Positions 43,540 through 52,357 of a DNA stretch of 64,000 nt are shown piece after piece. How positions within the stretch are numbered: the first letter of the stretch is position 1; each line of letters opens with the position of its first letter. The position numbers and the translations under genes were made by a program. Source of the stretch: Haloarcula halobia (GTDB lineage: Archaea > Halobacteriota > Halobacteria > Halobacteriales > Haloarculaceae); contig NZ_CP119787.1 of assembly GCF_029338255.1 (NCBI RefSeq), positions 1,550,001-1,614,000 on the forward strand, in the 5' to 3' direction. Under the pieces are notes generated by a model. It worked only from the letters and a program-made list of their open reading frames with translations, had not been told where the DNA came from and ran no database searches.

Positions 43540-44265
43540 ATGACTCGGAAACGTGCCGGCCTGGTCGCGCTGTTCGGCGTGGCGTTGCTCGCGCTCGCCG
43601 TCGAACCGGCCGCCGCGCAGACAGCGGACTCGACGACGGAGAGTCTCATCTGGGGCCTGAACCAGAACCTGCTTTACGTCGCGATTCCCATCACCGTACT
43701 CGTCGAAGGGATTCTCGTCTACACCGTCTGGCGGTTCCGGAACAAGGAAGAAGCGCTCCCGACCATGGAGAACCGCCGCCTCGAGATCACCTGGACCATC
43801 GCGACGGCCATCATCCTGCTGTTCGTCGGCGTCGCCTCCTACCAGGTGATGGCGAGTCCCTACGTGACCGCCTCGGCCGGAGACAGCGCCGAACTGGCCG
43901 ATCAGGACCCCGAACGCATCGAAGTCGTCGCCCAGCGCTACGGCTGGACGTTCAACTACGGGCAGACCGACGTCTCGACGCAGGGCACCCTGCGCATCCC
44001 GGCCGACCAGGAGGTGGTCCTGCGGATAACCTCGACCGACTGGCTCCACGCGTTCCACGTCCCGGGCCTGGGCCTGAAGTCCGACGCGTTCCCCGGCCAG
44101 CACAACACCATCCGGACGGTCGCCAACGGCCCCGGCACGTACCAGCTCTACTGTGCGGAGTACTGTGGCTCCGGCCACTCCCAGATGCTGGGCACCGTCG
44201 AGGTGCTGCCCCAGGACGAGTACGACCAGTGGCTCCAGAGCCAGCAAAACGAGACCGCGAACTGA
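43540..44265 (+). CDS. coxB: Cytochrome c oxidase subunit II
   Basis: 241 residues. N-terminal signal-like stretch, two membrane helices (LLYVAIPITVLVEGILVYTV; ITWTIATAIILLFVGVASYQ) and the CuA domain with His in DWLHAFHVPG and the CuA loop CAEYCGSGHSQM giving two Cys, His and Met. The soluble domain takes electrons, here probably from halocyanin, and passes them to haem in subunit I. No subunit I gene is in the window. Downstream is a MaoC gene on the same strand, 45 bases away. Confidence 0.93.
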   Translation: MTRKRAGLVALFGVALLALAVEPAAAQTADSTTESLIWGLNQNLLYVAIPITVLVEGILVYTVWRFRNKEEALPTMENRRLEITWTIATAIILLFVGVASYQVMASPYVTASAGDSAELADQDPERIEVVAQRYGWTFNYGQTDVSTQGTLRIPADQEVVLRITSTDWLHAFHVPGLGLKSDAFPGQHNTIRTVANGPGTYQLYCAEYCGSGHSQMLGTVEVLPQDEYDQWLQSQQNETAN

Positions 44266-44310
44266 TTTTCCCGGCCAAACCGTTACCTCGGTCCCGGCCG
44301 TGACCCCGAC

Positions 44311-44745
44311 ATGGAGTTCTACGACGACCTCTCGGTCGGTGATACGTCGTCTTTCGGCACCTACCAGGTCACGCGCGACGAGATCGTCTCCTTCGCCCGG
44401 CAGTACGACCCCCAGCCGTTCCACACCGACGAAGCCGCCGCCGAGTCCTCGATGTTCGGTGGCCTGGTCGCCAGCGGGTGGCACACGGCCGCGATGACGA
44501 TGCGCCTGCTCGTCGACAACTACCTCTCCGGGTCCGGGGCGCTGGGCGCCCTGGGCGTCGACGAGCTCCGCTGGCCCACCCCGGTCGAACCGGGCGACGA
44601 GCTCGCGGTACGTATCGAGATCCTCGAGAAGGATGTCTGGGACGAAACCAGGGGGCGCGTCGCCACCGAGATCACGACGACGAACGACGACGGGGCCGTC
44701 GTCCTCTCGATGGTCGCGCAGGTCCTGTGGCGTCGCCGAGACTAA
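44311..44745 (+). CDS. MaoC family hydratase
   Basis: 144 residues, single hot-dog fold. FARQYDPQPFHTDEAAA carries the catalytic Asp and His, SGWHTAAMTMRLLVDN follows. Of the two MaoC proteins in the window, this is nearer the common (R)-specific enoyl-CoA hydratase length and motif. Likely substrate is a 2-enoyl-CoA; placement beside coxB gives no hint. Its stop abuts the stop of the convergent CAP-domain gene. Confidence 0.87.
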   Translation: MEFYDDLSVGDTSSFGTYQVTRDEIVSFARQYDPQPFHTDEAAAESSMFGGLVASGWHTAAMTMRLLVDNYLSGSGALGALGVDELRWPTPVEPGDELAVRIEILEKDVWDETRGRVATEITTTNDDGAVVLSMVAQVLWRRRD

Positions 44746-45513
44746 TCAGCCACAGACGTTCGCCGTCGCGTAGACGTTCCCGGTGTTGGTGATGGTGACG
44801 CCAACACCCATGCGCTCGATGCCCGGGAGGAGGAGTCGATCGCGGTAGATGTTGGAGGCCATCCAGTCGTCGACGATGGCCCTGGCCACCGCGCGGTCGT
44901 CCTCGAGGAACCGCTCCTCACCGTCGACCGTGTAGGTCTGTCCGGCCACGACCTTCCCGATGGCCTCGAACTGGTTGCGCTCGGGGTTGTCGGGCTTGAC
45001 GACGTAACTCCCCTTCTCGGACTCGTAGACGCAGGTCTCGTAGAGGTCGTGTTGGCGGTACCGGTCGGCGCTCGAGACACCGTCGATCTCGTGAACGACG
45101 CGCCCGGCCGACGCCATGTCGGTGCTGTGGTCCATCGCGAGGTCGTTCAGCTCACCGGCGGTCGTGCCGGTAATCTGGAGCGGGTCCAGCCCCCTGGACT
45201 GTCGCTCCTCGTTGATGAACTGCTCGACGTACTCGGTGACGTTGTCGTCGTTGAACTGGCGCGGCGAGACCGGAGTCTGAGCCGTCTCAGTCTCCGTTTC
45301 GGCCGGTTCGTCGTCTGACGTCGGCGTCTCGGTCGCCGCTGTGCCGTCGCTGTCGTTACCCGTCGGTGTCTGCGTCGGTTCGTCGGGCGCGCCGCCGTCG
45401 GCCACTGCCGGCGCCGGACTGCCACCGCCGATCTGCATACCGATGAGGGCGCCGACACCGACCGCAGAGAGCAGGACGATTATCCCGACCACGATGATAC
45501 CCTTGTTAACCAT
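44746..45513 (-). CDS. CAP-domain membrane-anchored extracellular protein
   Basis: 255 residues. One membrane segment (IIVVGIIVLLSAVGVGALIG) at the N-terminus, a Thr/Glu-rich linker of about 60 residues, then a CAP (CRISP/PR-1-like) domain: VEQFINEERQSRGLDPLQI, AMDHSTDMASAGRVVH, and a final MGVGVTITNTGNVYAT. It keeps His and Glu in the cavity positions. Probably faces outside; the role of archaeal CAP proteins is unknown. Confidence 0.87.
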   Translation of the reverse strand: MVNKGIIVVGIIVLLSAVGVGALIGMQIGGGSPAPAVADGGAPDEPTQTPTGNDSDGTAATETPTSDDEPAETETETAQTPVSPRQFNDDNVTEYVEQFINEERQSRGLDPLQITGTTAGELNDLAMDHSTDMASAGRVVHEIDGVSSADRYRQHDLYETCVYESEKGSYVVKPDNPERNQFEAIGKVVAGQTYTVDGEERFLEDDRAVARAIVDDWMASNIYRDRLLLPGIERMGVGVTITNTGNVYATANVCG

Positions 45514-45651
45514 CTCGAAACCGGGTAGACGACGTGAGTATGTAAGTGTAAGGTCGATTCTACCGCGGTGACGAGGTCCTCCCTAAGTTGCGACCCGGAA
45601 CCCACCTGTCGGTTCGGAAAGGCACATAAGGGTACGGTGGCGACGTTCGGT

Positions 45652-45930
45652 ATGGTCGACAACGTCATCTGGCCGGCGGCGCTCGACGCCGGGGCCACCC
45701 GAAGCGAAGGGCGACGCGTCGCCCTGGACCTCGCGGTGGAGGACCCCACCGTCGACGAGATCGCCAAGGCGGTCCAGCAAGTCGGGTACGACTCGGTCAT
45801 CGAACGGGACAAGACGTACCCGCGCGAGTACGAACAGCGGGGCCGGGTGCTGGTGAAAAACGCCGACGACGCGAGCAAGAGCGATCTGCTCGGTGCCGTG
45901 GCGGCGTACCTCCAGGTACTGCGCGAATGA
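45652..45930 (+). CDS. srp19: Signal recognition particle protein SRP19
   Basis: 92 residues from the ATG at 45652. It binds the tips of SRP RNA helices 6 and 8 to let SRP54 join. [20 protein letters not shown] and [15 protein letters not shown] are the conserved archaeal blocks. TATA-like CATAAGGGTA about 28 bases upstream. The stop overlaps the Gar1 start (ATGA), giving a small RNA-binding operon. Confidence 0.94.
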   Translation: MVDNVIWPAALDAGATRSEGRRVALDLAVEDPTVDEIAKAVQQVGYDSVIERDKTYPREYEQRGRVLVKNADDASKSDLLGAVAAYLQVLRE

Positions 45931-46154
45931 GACGCGTCGGGGCCGTCGTCCGGACTGCACAGGGCCTGGCCGTCGTCCGGGCACCCGACGAGACCTACGC
46001 GGACGTCGGGACGGGCGTCCTCGACGAGGACTTGCGCCGGGTCGGCACCGTCGTCGACGTCTTCGGGCCGGTCGAGCGACCCTACCTCGCGGTCGACCCG
46101 ACGGACGCGGTGCACCTGCCCGGCCTGCTCGGACAGACGCTGTACGCCCGCTGA
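45927..46154 (+). CDS. gar1: H/ACA RNP protein Gar1
   Basis: 75 residues. Small beta-barrel of the H/ACA ribonucleoprotein that directs pseudouridylation. [20 protein letters not shown] and [20 protein letters not shown] match archaeal Gar1. It starts inside the SRP19 stop, a known gene order in haloarchaea. Confidence 0.9.
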   Translation: MRRVGAVVRTAQGLAVVRAPDETYADVGTGVLDEDLRRVGTVVDVFGPVERPYLAVDPTDAVHLPGLLGQTLYAR

Positions 46155-46200
46155 GTCGTGGCTTCGAAACGCTGAAACCGACGCTCGCCGACCGTCCGGT

Positions 46201-47232
46201 ATGGACACGCGCTGGCGAGTGGCCGCCGCGAGCGGGCTCATCGCACTCATCTTCCTGGTCGTCCAGCTGGGGGCGCTGGCGCTGGTCGAGCCCTTCCAGT
46301 CGGCGGGCTACCAGGCCGTCGAGGACCCGTCGGACCCGACCAACAGCCTCGCGTACGTCTTCGCCATCCTCGTCGCGACGGCGGTGATGCTGGCGGCGTT
46401 CAAGTTCAACGTCGACCAGCTCATCCGCGCGGTCATCGTCTTCTCGGGCGCCTGGCTCTCGCTGTTCGTCTTCCGGGTGGTGGTCCCCCCGGTCCTGACC
46501 GTCGGCGGGCTCAACGTCGTCGCCTGGGGCCTCGCGGCACTGATCGCGGTCGGCCTGCTGGTCTACCCGGAGTGGTACGTCATCGACGCCGCCGGCGCGG
46601 TGATGGGTGCGGCGGCCGCGGGCCTGTTCGGTATCAGCTTCGGCGTCCTCCCGGCGCTCGTCTTACTCACTGTCCTGGCCGTCTACGACGCCATCAGCGT
46701 CTACGGGACCGAGCACATGCTGACGCTGGCCTCCGGCGTGATGGACCTGCGCGTCCCCGTGGTGCTGGTGATTCCCCTCTCGCTCTCGTACTCGTTCCTC
46801 GACGCCGAGACGCCCGCACCTGACGAGGACGACGACGCGGACGGGCCCAGCGCCGACCCGGCTCTCGCCGACGGCGAGGGAGCATCCGGGCCCGACGAGA
46901 GCCGGGCCGACGCGAGTACCGGCGGGCCACTGGACCGGGACGCGCTCTTTATCGGCCTCGGCGACGCGGTCATCCCGTCGGTGCTGGTCGCGAGTTCGGC
47001 GTTCTTCGCCCCGGCGGGCGTCGCCACCGTCCTGGGCGTCCCCTTGCCGGCCGTGACGGCGATGGTCGGCACCTTCGCCGGCCTGGCGGTGCTGCTCTGG
47101 ATGGTCCTCAAGGGCCGGGCCCACGCCGGGCTCCCGCTGTTGAACGGCGGGACCATCGCGGGGTACCTCGTCGGTGCGCTCGCGGCGGGTATCACGCTGG
47201 TCGACGCGCTGGGGCTCGCGCCGTACCTGTGA
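46201..47232 (+). CDS. Presenilin-like intramembrane aspartyl protease (PSH)
   Basis: 343 residues with about nine helices. The first catalytic Asp is in VYDAISVYGTEHML and the second in IGLGDAVIPS; GLPLLNGG is the PAL-like motif near the third catalytic helix. Between the two Asp helices an acidic loop of about 60 residues (TPAPDEDDDADGPSAD onward) is cytosolic. It cleaves membrane protein segments; substrates unknown. It follows Gar1 by 46 bases on the same strand. Confidence 0.92.
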   Translation: MDTRWRVAAASGLIALIFLVVQLGALALVEPFQSAGYQAVEDPSDPTNSLAYVFAILVATAVMLAAFKFNVDQLIRAVIVFSGAWLSLFVFRVVVPPVLTVGGLNVVAWGLAALIAVGLLVYPEWYVIDAAGAVMGAAAAGLFGISFGVLPALVLLTVLAVYDAISVYGTEHMLTLASGVMDLRVPVVLVIPLSLSYSFLDAETPAPDEDDDADGPSADPALADGEGASGPDESRADASTGGPLDRDALFIGLGDAVIPSVLVASSAFFAPAGVATVLGVPLPAVTAMVGTFAGLAVLLWMVLKGRAHAGLPLLNGGTIAGYLVGALAAGITLVDALGLAPYL

Positions 47233-47240
47233 GTCTCCGG

Positions 47241-48248
47241 TTACCGGCCGGTGAGCGCCTGGCTCGCCGGGGCGAACGCGATCTCCTCGCCCAGTCCCGC
47301 TTCGAGCGCGCGGTCGTAGAGCAACTTACCGGCCGCCACCGTCTCGATGGCCGTCCCGCCGGAGTCGAAGACGGTCACGTCGTCGCGTGACTCCCTGCCG
47401 GGGGCCGAGCCGGCGACGACGTCGCCCAGTTCGGCGTGGACGTGGTCCTCGTCGACCACGCCCGCCTCCAGCGCCGCGATGAACGACCCGGCGTCCCGCG
47501 TGACGCGGGCCCGGAGGTCGGGTACGTACGTCGCCCGCGCGACAGTCTCGGCGTCGAGCTCGCGCTTCTCGGGATGGTACTGTCCCATCGCTGTGACGTG
47601 CGCGCCGTCCTCGAGCACCGCCCCGTCGAAGACCGGTTCGCTCGCGGTGGTCGCGGTGACGACCACGTCGGCCCCCTCGACGGCGGCGGCGGAGGACGCC
47701 ACGGCCGCCACCGTCGGGTCGAGCTCCTCGTTCAGCTCCGCGGCGAACGCCTGGCGGTGCTCCGGGGTCGGGGAGTACACCTCGACCCGGTCGAAGTCCC
47801 GCACCGTGACGGCCGCGCGGACCTGACCCCGGGCCTGTGCGCCGCTGCCGATGATCGCGAGGTCAGTGGCGTCAGCACGCGCGAGCGCGTCGATTCCGAC
47901 CGCGCCGGCCGCGCCCGTCTTGAACGGGTTCATGCTCGCCCCGTCGACGAGGGCCAGCGGCGCGCCCGACTCGGCGTCGAATATCGGGAGCGCGAAGTGG
48001 GCGTCCTGGGCCCCGAAGCCGGCGGCGTAGGTGTACCCGCCCATCGCGCCCGTCTCCGGGAGGATAGCGAGGTAGCCGGTCAGCATGCCACCGGGGGCAT
48101 CGTTGAACAGCGTCGTGCGTGGCTCTGCCGGGGCGCCCTCGCCCCGCTCGCGGTACCCCTCACGGACCGCGTCGACGTACTCGGCGGGCGTCGCCAGGTC
48201 GGCGACGTCGTCGCTGGTGAGAAATAGCGCGGTCGAATCAGCTGTCAT
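47241..48248 (-). CDS. Ornithine cyclodeaminase / mu-crystallin family protein
   Basis: 335 residues from the ATG at 48248. LAIIGSGAQARGQVRAAV is the NAD(P) Rossmann loop; GGYTYAAGFGAQDA and DGASMNPFKTGAAGAVG form the substrate half with a conserved Lys. The family includes ornithine cyclodeaminase, alanine dehydrogenase (archaeal) and ketimine reductases, so it likely acts on a small amino acid; the archaeal alanine dehydrogenase role is a good alternative. Confidence 0.88.
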   Translation of the reverse strand: MTADSTALFLTSDDVADLATPAEYVDAVREGYRERGEGAPAEPRTTLFNDAPGGMLTGYLAILPETGAMGGYTYAAGFGAQDAHFALPIFDAESGAPLALVDGASMNPFKTGAAGAVGIDALARADATDLAIIGSGAQARGQVRAAVTVRDFDRVEVYSPTPEHRQAFAAELNEELDPTVAAVASSAAAVEGADVVVTATTASEPVFDGAVLEDGAHVTAMGQYHPEKRELDAETVARATYVPDLRARVTRDAGSFIAALEAGVVDEDHVHAELGDVVAGSAPGRESRDDVTVFDSGGTAIETVAAGKLLYDRALEAGLGEEIAFAPASQALTGR

Positions 48249-48363
48249 GTGTCGGTGTTTGCCCGAGCGGGCCTTAACCCATGTGGCGGGTGATCGAACG
48301 GGAAAATTCTCGAGCAATCGCTCGGAACTGGACGGAGGAAAGAACGCTGACGGGTTCAGCGAC

Positions 48364-48582
48364 TCAGTCGGCGGTCTGGAGCGACTCTGCCTGCGAGGTG
48401 TCGGTCGGGGTCGGGTCGACCGGGGCACGGACGAACATCGCGTGACCGATGAGGCCGACGGCGACGACTGACGCCAGCGGAATCGCGGTCGTGAGTTCGA
48501 AGCCGGAGAGCGTGAGCCCACCAGTGATGCCTGCCATCGCGAGCGGGATGAGACCGAGGACAACGTCGTAGTAACCCGTCAT
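48364..48582 (-). CDS. Small two-helix membrane protein under a palindrome-covered promoter
   Basis: 72 residues from the ATG at 48582. Two helices (VVLGLIPLAMAGITGGLTLS; AIPLASVVAVGLIGHAMFVR) and a Thr/Glu/Asp tail. No function known. Its probable TATA box (ACTTATGT read on the minus strand, about 30 bases upstream) lies inside the 19-base palindrome 48598-48616, so it is probably repressed by a DNA-binding protein. Confidence 0.7.
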   Translation of the reverse strand: MTGYYDVVLGLIPLAMAGITGGLTLSGFELTTAIPLASVVAVGLIGHAMFVRAPVDPTPTDTSQAESLQTAD

Positions 48583-48597
48583 GAGTACGATTATTCC

Positions 48598-48616
48598 TAT
48601 GTACCATGGGTACATA
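48598..48616. promoter_or_regulatory. Palindromic operator candidate
   Basis: TATGTACC-ATG-GGTACATA, perfect 8-bp arms, 3-base centre, overlapping the likely TATA box of the minus-strand gene that starts at 48582. A homodimeric repressor site is the simplest reading. Confidence 0.6.
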
Positions 48617-48690
48617 AGTGTTTCCCGTAGCCAACAGATAGTATTCTCAGTAGGTACTAAGTAGTTATTGTGTACCCAAGGAAAAACTAA

Positions 48691-48705
48691 CTCATAACTT
48701 ATGAG
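48691..48705. promoter_or_regulatory. Second palindrome, operator candidate
   Basis: CTCATAA-C-TTATGAG, perfect 7-bp arms with one central base, 75 bases from the first palindrome and of different sequence. Confidence 0.5.
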
Positions 48706-49081
48706 TCGAATCTGTGTGGAAACTTCCGGTAACGTCCTCCTACCGTTTATATTGTGCCGGGTGAGCGGCACCCGGACTGGGGCGGGCGCACTCGCACACA
48801 GTGGAGTTCGCGTTCTATCTGGTCGTCGGACCAGTGGATCTGGGGGGCGGCCGCCAGTGCCAGCGGAGGACACAGCGTATCGAGGCGTAAGAACAGCCCC
48901 CTGGACACTCTCAGCGGTTCGCAGGCGACGAGGACGTCCCTCGGTTCCGTCGCGGTCGGGCCCGCCACTCGTCGCGGGAGCCGATTTTCCCCGCTGATAA
49001 TCGGGAAGGAGCGCTTATTATGTGAGACCGGATACCACGATATGGAGGGACAGTGCGGCAAGGGACCTGTCCTCAGCATCA

Positions 49082-49246
49082 ATGAGCACCAACGCTACGG
49101 ACGATACCGCCGACGTCGCGGGGAACGCGAAGACGCGATACGCCGAGTTGAGCATCGGAGACGACGAGTTCGTCATCTACGACCGTGAGAACCACCAGGC
49201 GTGGATCCAGTCCTCGAAGACAGTCCCGGTAGGCGACCTTCGATAG
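49082..49246 (+). CDS. Small acidic protein (DUF7331-like)
   Basis: 54 residues: a polar N-terminus, then YAELSIGDDEFVIYDRENHQ and AWIQSSKTVPVGDLR, a compact beta pattern. I recall haloarchaeal proteins of this type as DUF7331. It carries no cysteine. Function unknown. A poly-T stretch follows 83 bases after its stop. Confidence 0.75.
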   Translation: MSTNATDDTADVAGNAKTRYAELSIGDDEFVIYDRENHQAWIQSSKTVPVGDLR

Positions 49247-49329
49247 CCACGTCACCCCTGGCGTGGGGCCGGGCCCCGGCGACAGCCGCCGCCGGACGCT
49301 GCGTGTGACACCCCCTTCCCGGAGCCACC

Positions 49330-49336
49330 TTTTTTT
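49330..49336 (+). terminator. Poly-T terminator after the small acidic protein gene
   Basis: Seven T in a row (49330-49336), right at the stop of the convergent DUF3054 gene. Intrinsic archaeal terminator for the + strand. Confidence 0.5.
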
Positions 49337-49754
49337 ACTCTGATAAGATCAGCGTCGCGAGCAGGCGCCACCCACAGAGGAGCGCCCCCCCGACGACCGT
49401 CGAGACGAGCGCGAACGTGAGCGCGGCGTCCCCGTGGAACACCGCGGTGGCCCGGAGCAGCTGGGCGACGACCACGGCGACGACCCACCCGCCGAACGTC
49501 GCCGCGAGGGTCCGCCCCGGTGGCAAGTGCGACCGGGCGGCGTAGAACCCGCCGGCGACGGCGACGAGTCCCCACCCGACGAGAAACGGGGCCAGCGTCC
49601 CGCCGACCCGGCCGGGGTTTACCAGCGGGTCGATGCCGTGTGAGTACTCGCCGGCGACGACGAAGACCAGGAGCGCGAGCACGTCCCCGAGCGCGAGCAC
49701 GGCGGTCCTGGACGACAGTTCGACTCGACCGCTCTCGACCGTCGAGACGCTCAT
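49335..49754 (-). CDS. DUF3054 family membrane protein
   Basis: 139 residues with four helices. LALGDVLALLVFVVAGEYSH is the conserved start of DUF3054 (Asp in the first helix), PFLVGWGLVAVAGGFYAARS and LLRATAVFHGDAALTFALVS follow. Function unknown; it occurs in actinobacteria and haloarchaea. Confidence 0.85.
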   Translation of the reverse strand: MSVSTVESGRVELSSRTAVLALGDVLALLVFVVAGEYSHGIDPLVNPGRVGGTLAPFLVGWGLVAVAGGFYAARSHLPPGRTLAATFGGWVVAVVVAQLLRATAVFHGDAALTFALVSTVVGGALLCGWRLLATLILSE

Positions 49755-49790
49755 ACCCGCCGTTGGGGATGGCGGTACTTTGCTCTCCCG

Positions 49791-50354
49791 CTATCGACGG
49801 CCGGCGACCGTGTAGGCGAACCCACCCTCGACGACCGTCGGTGTCAGTCCGGCGTCGTTCATCGCGGACGAGAGGTCCGACGGCGTGTAGAACGCCGAGT
49901 CGAACCCGACGAGCCGCTCGGCGGCGACCAGGCCCCGGCCGCGCACGGTGGTCGGGTCGAACTCCCTGACGACGAGGACGCCACCGGGGCGCAGGACCCG
50001 GGCCGCCTCGGCGAACACCGCGTCCACCTCCCGGATGTGATGGAGCGCGTCGACCACGAAGACGGCGTCGACGGCCGCCGAGCGAACCGGCAGTCGCGTG
50101 GCGTCGCCGACGACCCCGGCGATGCCGTTCTCGTGCGCCCGGGCGATCATCCCCGGCGCGGCGTCGACCACCGTCCGTTCGGGGACGTCAAGTCGCCTGA
50201 CGGCCCGCCCCGGGCCCCCGCCCACGTCCAGCGCGTGTGCTATCTCCCGGTCGGCGACGGCGAGTCCCGCACGGAGCTTGCTCACGCGTGCGCGGGGCAT
50301 CACCAGGTCGTAGGCTCGTGCGAACCGGTCGAACCGGTCGACGTCGGCGTGCAT
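49791..50354 (-). CDS. Class I SAM-dependent methyltransferase
   Basis: 187 residues from the ATG at 50354. ALDVGGGPGRAVRRL is SAM motif I, DAVFVVDALHHI motif IV region, ARVLRPGGVLVVREFDP motif V. It resembles UbiE-type small-molecule methyltransferases, but the substrate is not identifiable. Convergent with nothing; the DUF3054 gene lies downstream on the same strand. Confidence 0.85.
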   Translation of the reverse strand: MHADVDRFDRFARAYDLVMPRARVSKLRAGLAVADREIAHALDVGGGPGRAVRRLDVPERTVVDAAPGMIARAHENGIAGVVGDATRLPVRSAAVDAVFVVDALHHIREVDAVFAEAARVLRPGGVLVVREFDPTTVRGRGLVAAERLVGFDSAFYTPSDLSSAMNDAGLTPTVVEGGFAYTVAGRR

Positions 50355-50479
50355 GTCCCCTCGTTCGCGACCCGGGTACTTACAGGCCCGTCCCCCGGCG
50401 GCGGCCGCGGTCACAGTGAGAGCGGGTCCCGCCCAGCAGGCCCATAACCGCCCGGCCCGTAGCATCTCGCGCTCCCCAC

Positions 50480-50632
50480 ATGATTCCACCACTCGCCCGG
50501 CGCTGTCCCGCGTGTGGCTACTGGACCTGGAGCCGGCGGTTCGCCGCGGTTCCGGACGCGGACCCGCGACGCGTGACCTGTCCCGCCTGTGGCCACCAGT
50601 TCCAGGTGCCCGACGACCCGCGGGTGCTCTGA
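50480..50632 (+). CDS. Small double zinc-ribbon protein
   Basis: 50 residues. CPACGYWTWS and CPACGHQF supply two CxxC pairs forming one zinc-binding site. The start ATG at 50480 gives MIPPLARRCPACG. Such micro-zinc proteins are common in haloarchaea, and their roles are mostly unknown. Confidence 0.7.
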   Translation: MIPPLARRCPACGYWTWSRRFAAVPDADPRRVTCPACGHQFQVPDDPRVL

Positions 50633-50699
50633 GCGGTGCGAGGGTTCTCGTCGTCTTCGGACTCCAAACGTACTTTTCGCCGGGCGACGACTCCCGGAT

Positions 50700-51221
50700 A
50701 TGGAGTTCGCCCTGCTGGGCTGGCCAGAGGACGGCCATCGCCTCCGTCTGGACCACGAGCACTTCGCCTACGCCGGGAAGTTCGTGATGACCACGACGGG
50801 GAAGGCCGTCGTCGGCGACGACGGCGTCGTCGCGGCCGCCGCGTTCGATGCCGACCGGACCGACCCTGACACCCTCTGTATCCGCTACGTCACGGTCCGT
50901 GAGGACCGGCGGGGCGAGGGAATCGGGAGCGAGTTGCTCCGCTTCGTCAGGGGGCGGGCTGTCGACCGGGGCTACGAGCGGGTCACGATCGGCGTCAACA
51001 ACCCCTTCTCGTACCAGGCTGCCTACAAGGCTGAGTTTGCCTACACCGGGACCGAGCAGGGACTGGGCGAACTCGAACTCGCGTGGCCGGGTGACCGATC
51101 CGCCGGGCGCTATCAGGCGGGCCTCGATGCGTTCCGCGAGCGTGACCTCTCCCAGGAAGAAGCGGCCTTCCTGCGCGCACACGAGGGGACCGCTCCGCCG
51201 CACGCAGACGAGGGTGGGTGA
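50700..51221 (+). CDS. GNAT-family N-acetyltransferase
   Basis: 173 residues from the ATG at 50700. The acetyl-CoA binding motif A reads [20 protein letters not shown] (R-x2-G-x-G/A), with [20 protein letters not shown] after it. N-terminal half holds AFDADRT, unlike ribosomal acetylases. Substrate unknown. Confidence 0.87.
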   Translation: MEFALLGWPEDGHRLRLDHEHFAYAGKFVMTTTGKAVVGDDGVVAAAAFDADRTDPDTLCIRYVTVREDRRGEGIGSELLRFVRGRAVDRGYERVTIGVNNPFSYQAAYKAEFAYTGTEQGLGELELAWPGDRSAGRYQAGLDAFRERDLSQEEAAFLRAHEGTAPPHADEGG

Positions 51222-51237
51222 GGGGCGGCCACGATCG

Positions 51238-51254
51238 GCGACGCCTCGCGTCGC
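51238..51254. repeat. Inverted repeat between GNAT and fen1
   Basis: GCGACGC-CTC-GCGTCGC, perfect 7-bp arms around a 3-base loop. Possible terminator-like hairpin after the GNAT gene, though no T run follows. Confidence 0.6.
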
Positions 51255-51281
51255 TCCAACATCCTGCACTGCCCTCCACGG

Positions 51282-51333
51282 CTCCCTTCGGTCGCCGTTC
51301 CGGTTCGAGACGCCGACCGAAGGGAGGCGTCTC
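51282..51333. repeat. Two mutually exclusive hairpins before fen1
   Basis: CTCCCTTCGGTCG (51282-51294) pairs with CGACCGAAGGGAG (51314-51326), a perfect 13-bp stem. GAGACGCC (51307-51314) pairs with GGCGTCTC (51326-51333), a perfect 8-bp stem. They share bases 51314 and 51326, and the second stem's 5' arm lies in the first stem's loop. The second ends 43 bases before the fen1 start at 51377. Confidence 0.7.
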
Positions 51334-51376
51334 GCTACCCGGGAGCTTCAAACCGATGTCGGCCCAACCTCCGCCG

Positions 51377-52357
51377 ATGGGAAACGCAGACCTCCGCTCG
51401 CTCGCAGTCATCGAGGACGTCTCGTTCGACGACCTGGACGGGAGCGTCGTCGCCGTCGACGCCCACAACTGGCTCTACCGGTATCTCACGACCACGGTGA
51501 AGTTCACCGGCGACGGGAAGTACACCACCGCCGACGGCGAGGAGGTGGCCAACCTCATCGGCGTCGTCCAGGGCCTGCCGAAGTTCTTCGAGCACGACCT
51601 GACGCCCGTGTTCGTCTTCGACGGGGCCGTCACCGACCTCAAGGACGACGAGGTCCAGAAGCGACGCGAGCAACGCGAGCGATACGAGGCGGAATTAGAG
51701 GCGGCCCGTGAGGCCGGCGACGCCGTGCGCGCGGCGAAGCTCGACTCGCGGACCCAGCGCCTGACCGCGACCATCGTCGAGACCACCCGTGACCTGCTCG
51801 ACCTGCTCGACGTGCCCGTCGTCGACGCGCCCGCCGAGGGTGAAGGCCAGGCCGCCTACATGGCGCGAAAGGGCGACGTCGACTACGCCGGCACCGAGGA
51901 CTACGACGCGCTGTTGTTCGGGGCGCCGTTCACGCTTCGCCAGCTCACCTCGAGTGGCGACCCCGAACTGATGGACTTCGAGGCGACCCTGGAGCGCCAC
52001 GACCTCACCTGGGAGCAACTCGTCGACGCCGCCATCCTCATGGGGACGGACTTCAACGAGGGCGTCGCCGGCATCGGACCCAAGACGGCCGTCAAGACAC
52101 TCCACGAGCACGGCGACCTCTATGGCGTCCTGGAGGCCCGCGGCGAGCACATCGACCACGCCGACCGCATCCGCGACCTCTTTCTCGACCCCGCGGTCAC
52201 CGACGACTACAGCGTCCGGACGGACCTGGACCCGGACGTCGACGCGGCCCGGCGGTTCGTCACCGAGGAGTGGGAGGTCGACGCCGACGAGGTCGCTCGC
52301 GGGTTCGAACGCATCGAGGAGTCGATGGTCCAGACCGGGCTGGACCGCTGGACGTGA
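51377..52357 (+). CDS. fen: Flap endonuclease 1
   Basis: 326 residues from the ATG at 51377, giving the family start MGNADLRSL; an ATG at 51357 is the alternative. It removes 5' flaps in replication and repair. [14 protein letters not shown] is the N block with metal-binding Asp, FVFDG and [10 protein letters not shown] hold other acidic ligands, [16 protein letters not shown] the helix-two-turn-helix. It ends QTGLDRWT, a PCNA-box-like tail with Thr where the last aromatic usually stands. Confidence 0.94.
   Translation: MGNADLRSLAVIEDVSFDDLDGSVVAVDAHNWLYRYLTTTVKFTGDGKYTTADGEEVANLIGVVQGLPKFFEHDLTPVFVFDGAVTDLKDDEVQKRREQRERYEAELEAAREAGDAVRAAKLDSRTQRLTATIVETTRDLLDLLDVPVVDAPAEGEGQAAYMARKGDVDYAGTEDYDALLFGAPFTLRQLTSSGDPELMDFEATLERHDLTWEQLVDAAILMGTDFNEGVAGIGPKTAVKTLHEHGDLYGVLEARGEHIDHADRIRDLFLDPAVTDDYSVRTDLDPDVDAARRFVTEEWEVDADEVARGFERIEESMVQTGLDRWT

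Larger units (their letters stand above)
48583..49081. other. 499-base regulatory gap between divergent small genes
   Basis: AT-rich at its left third, with two clear palindromes (48598-48616 and 48691-48705) and a hairpin CCGGGTG-5-CACCCGG at 48757-48775 downstream of TTTATATT (48746-48753). Open frames exist on both strands, but none looks like a gene. The right end holds CTTATTATG (49014-49022), a likely promoter for the gene at 49082. Confidence 0.55.

Noticed and set aside
48701-48997. A 98-residue frame in the regulatory gap
   Set aside because: Arg/Gly/Ser-rich low-information translation typical of noncoding GC-rich DNA; no ortholog recalled.
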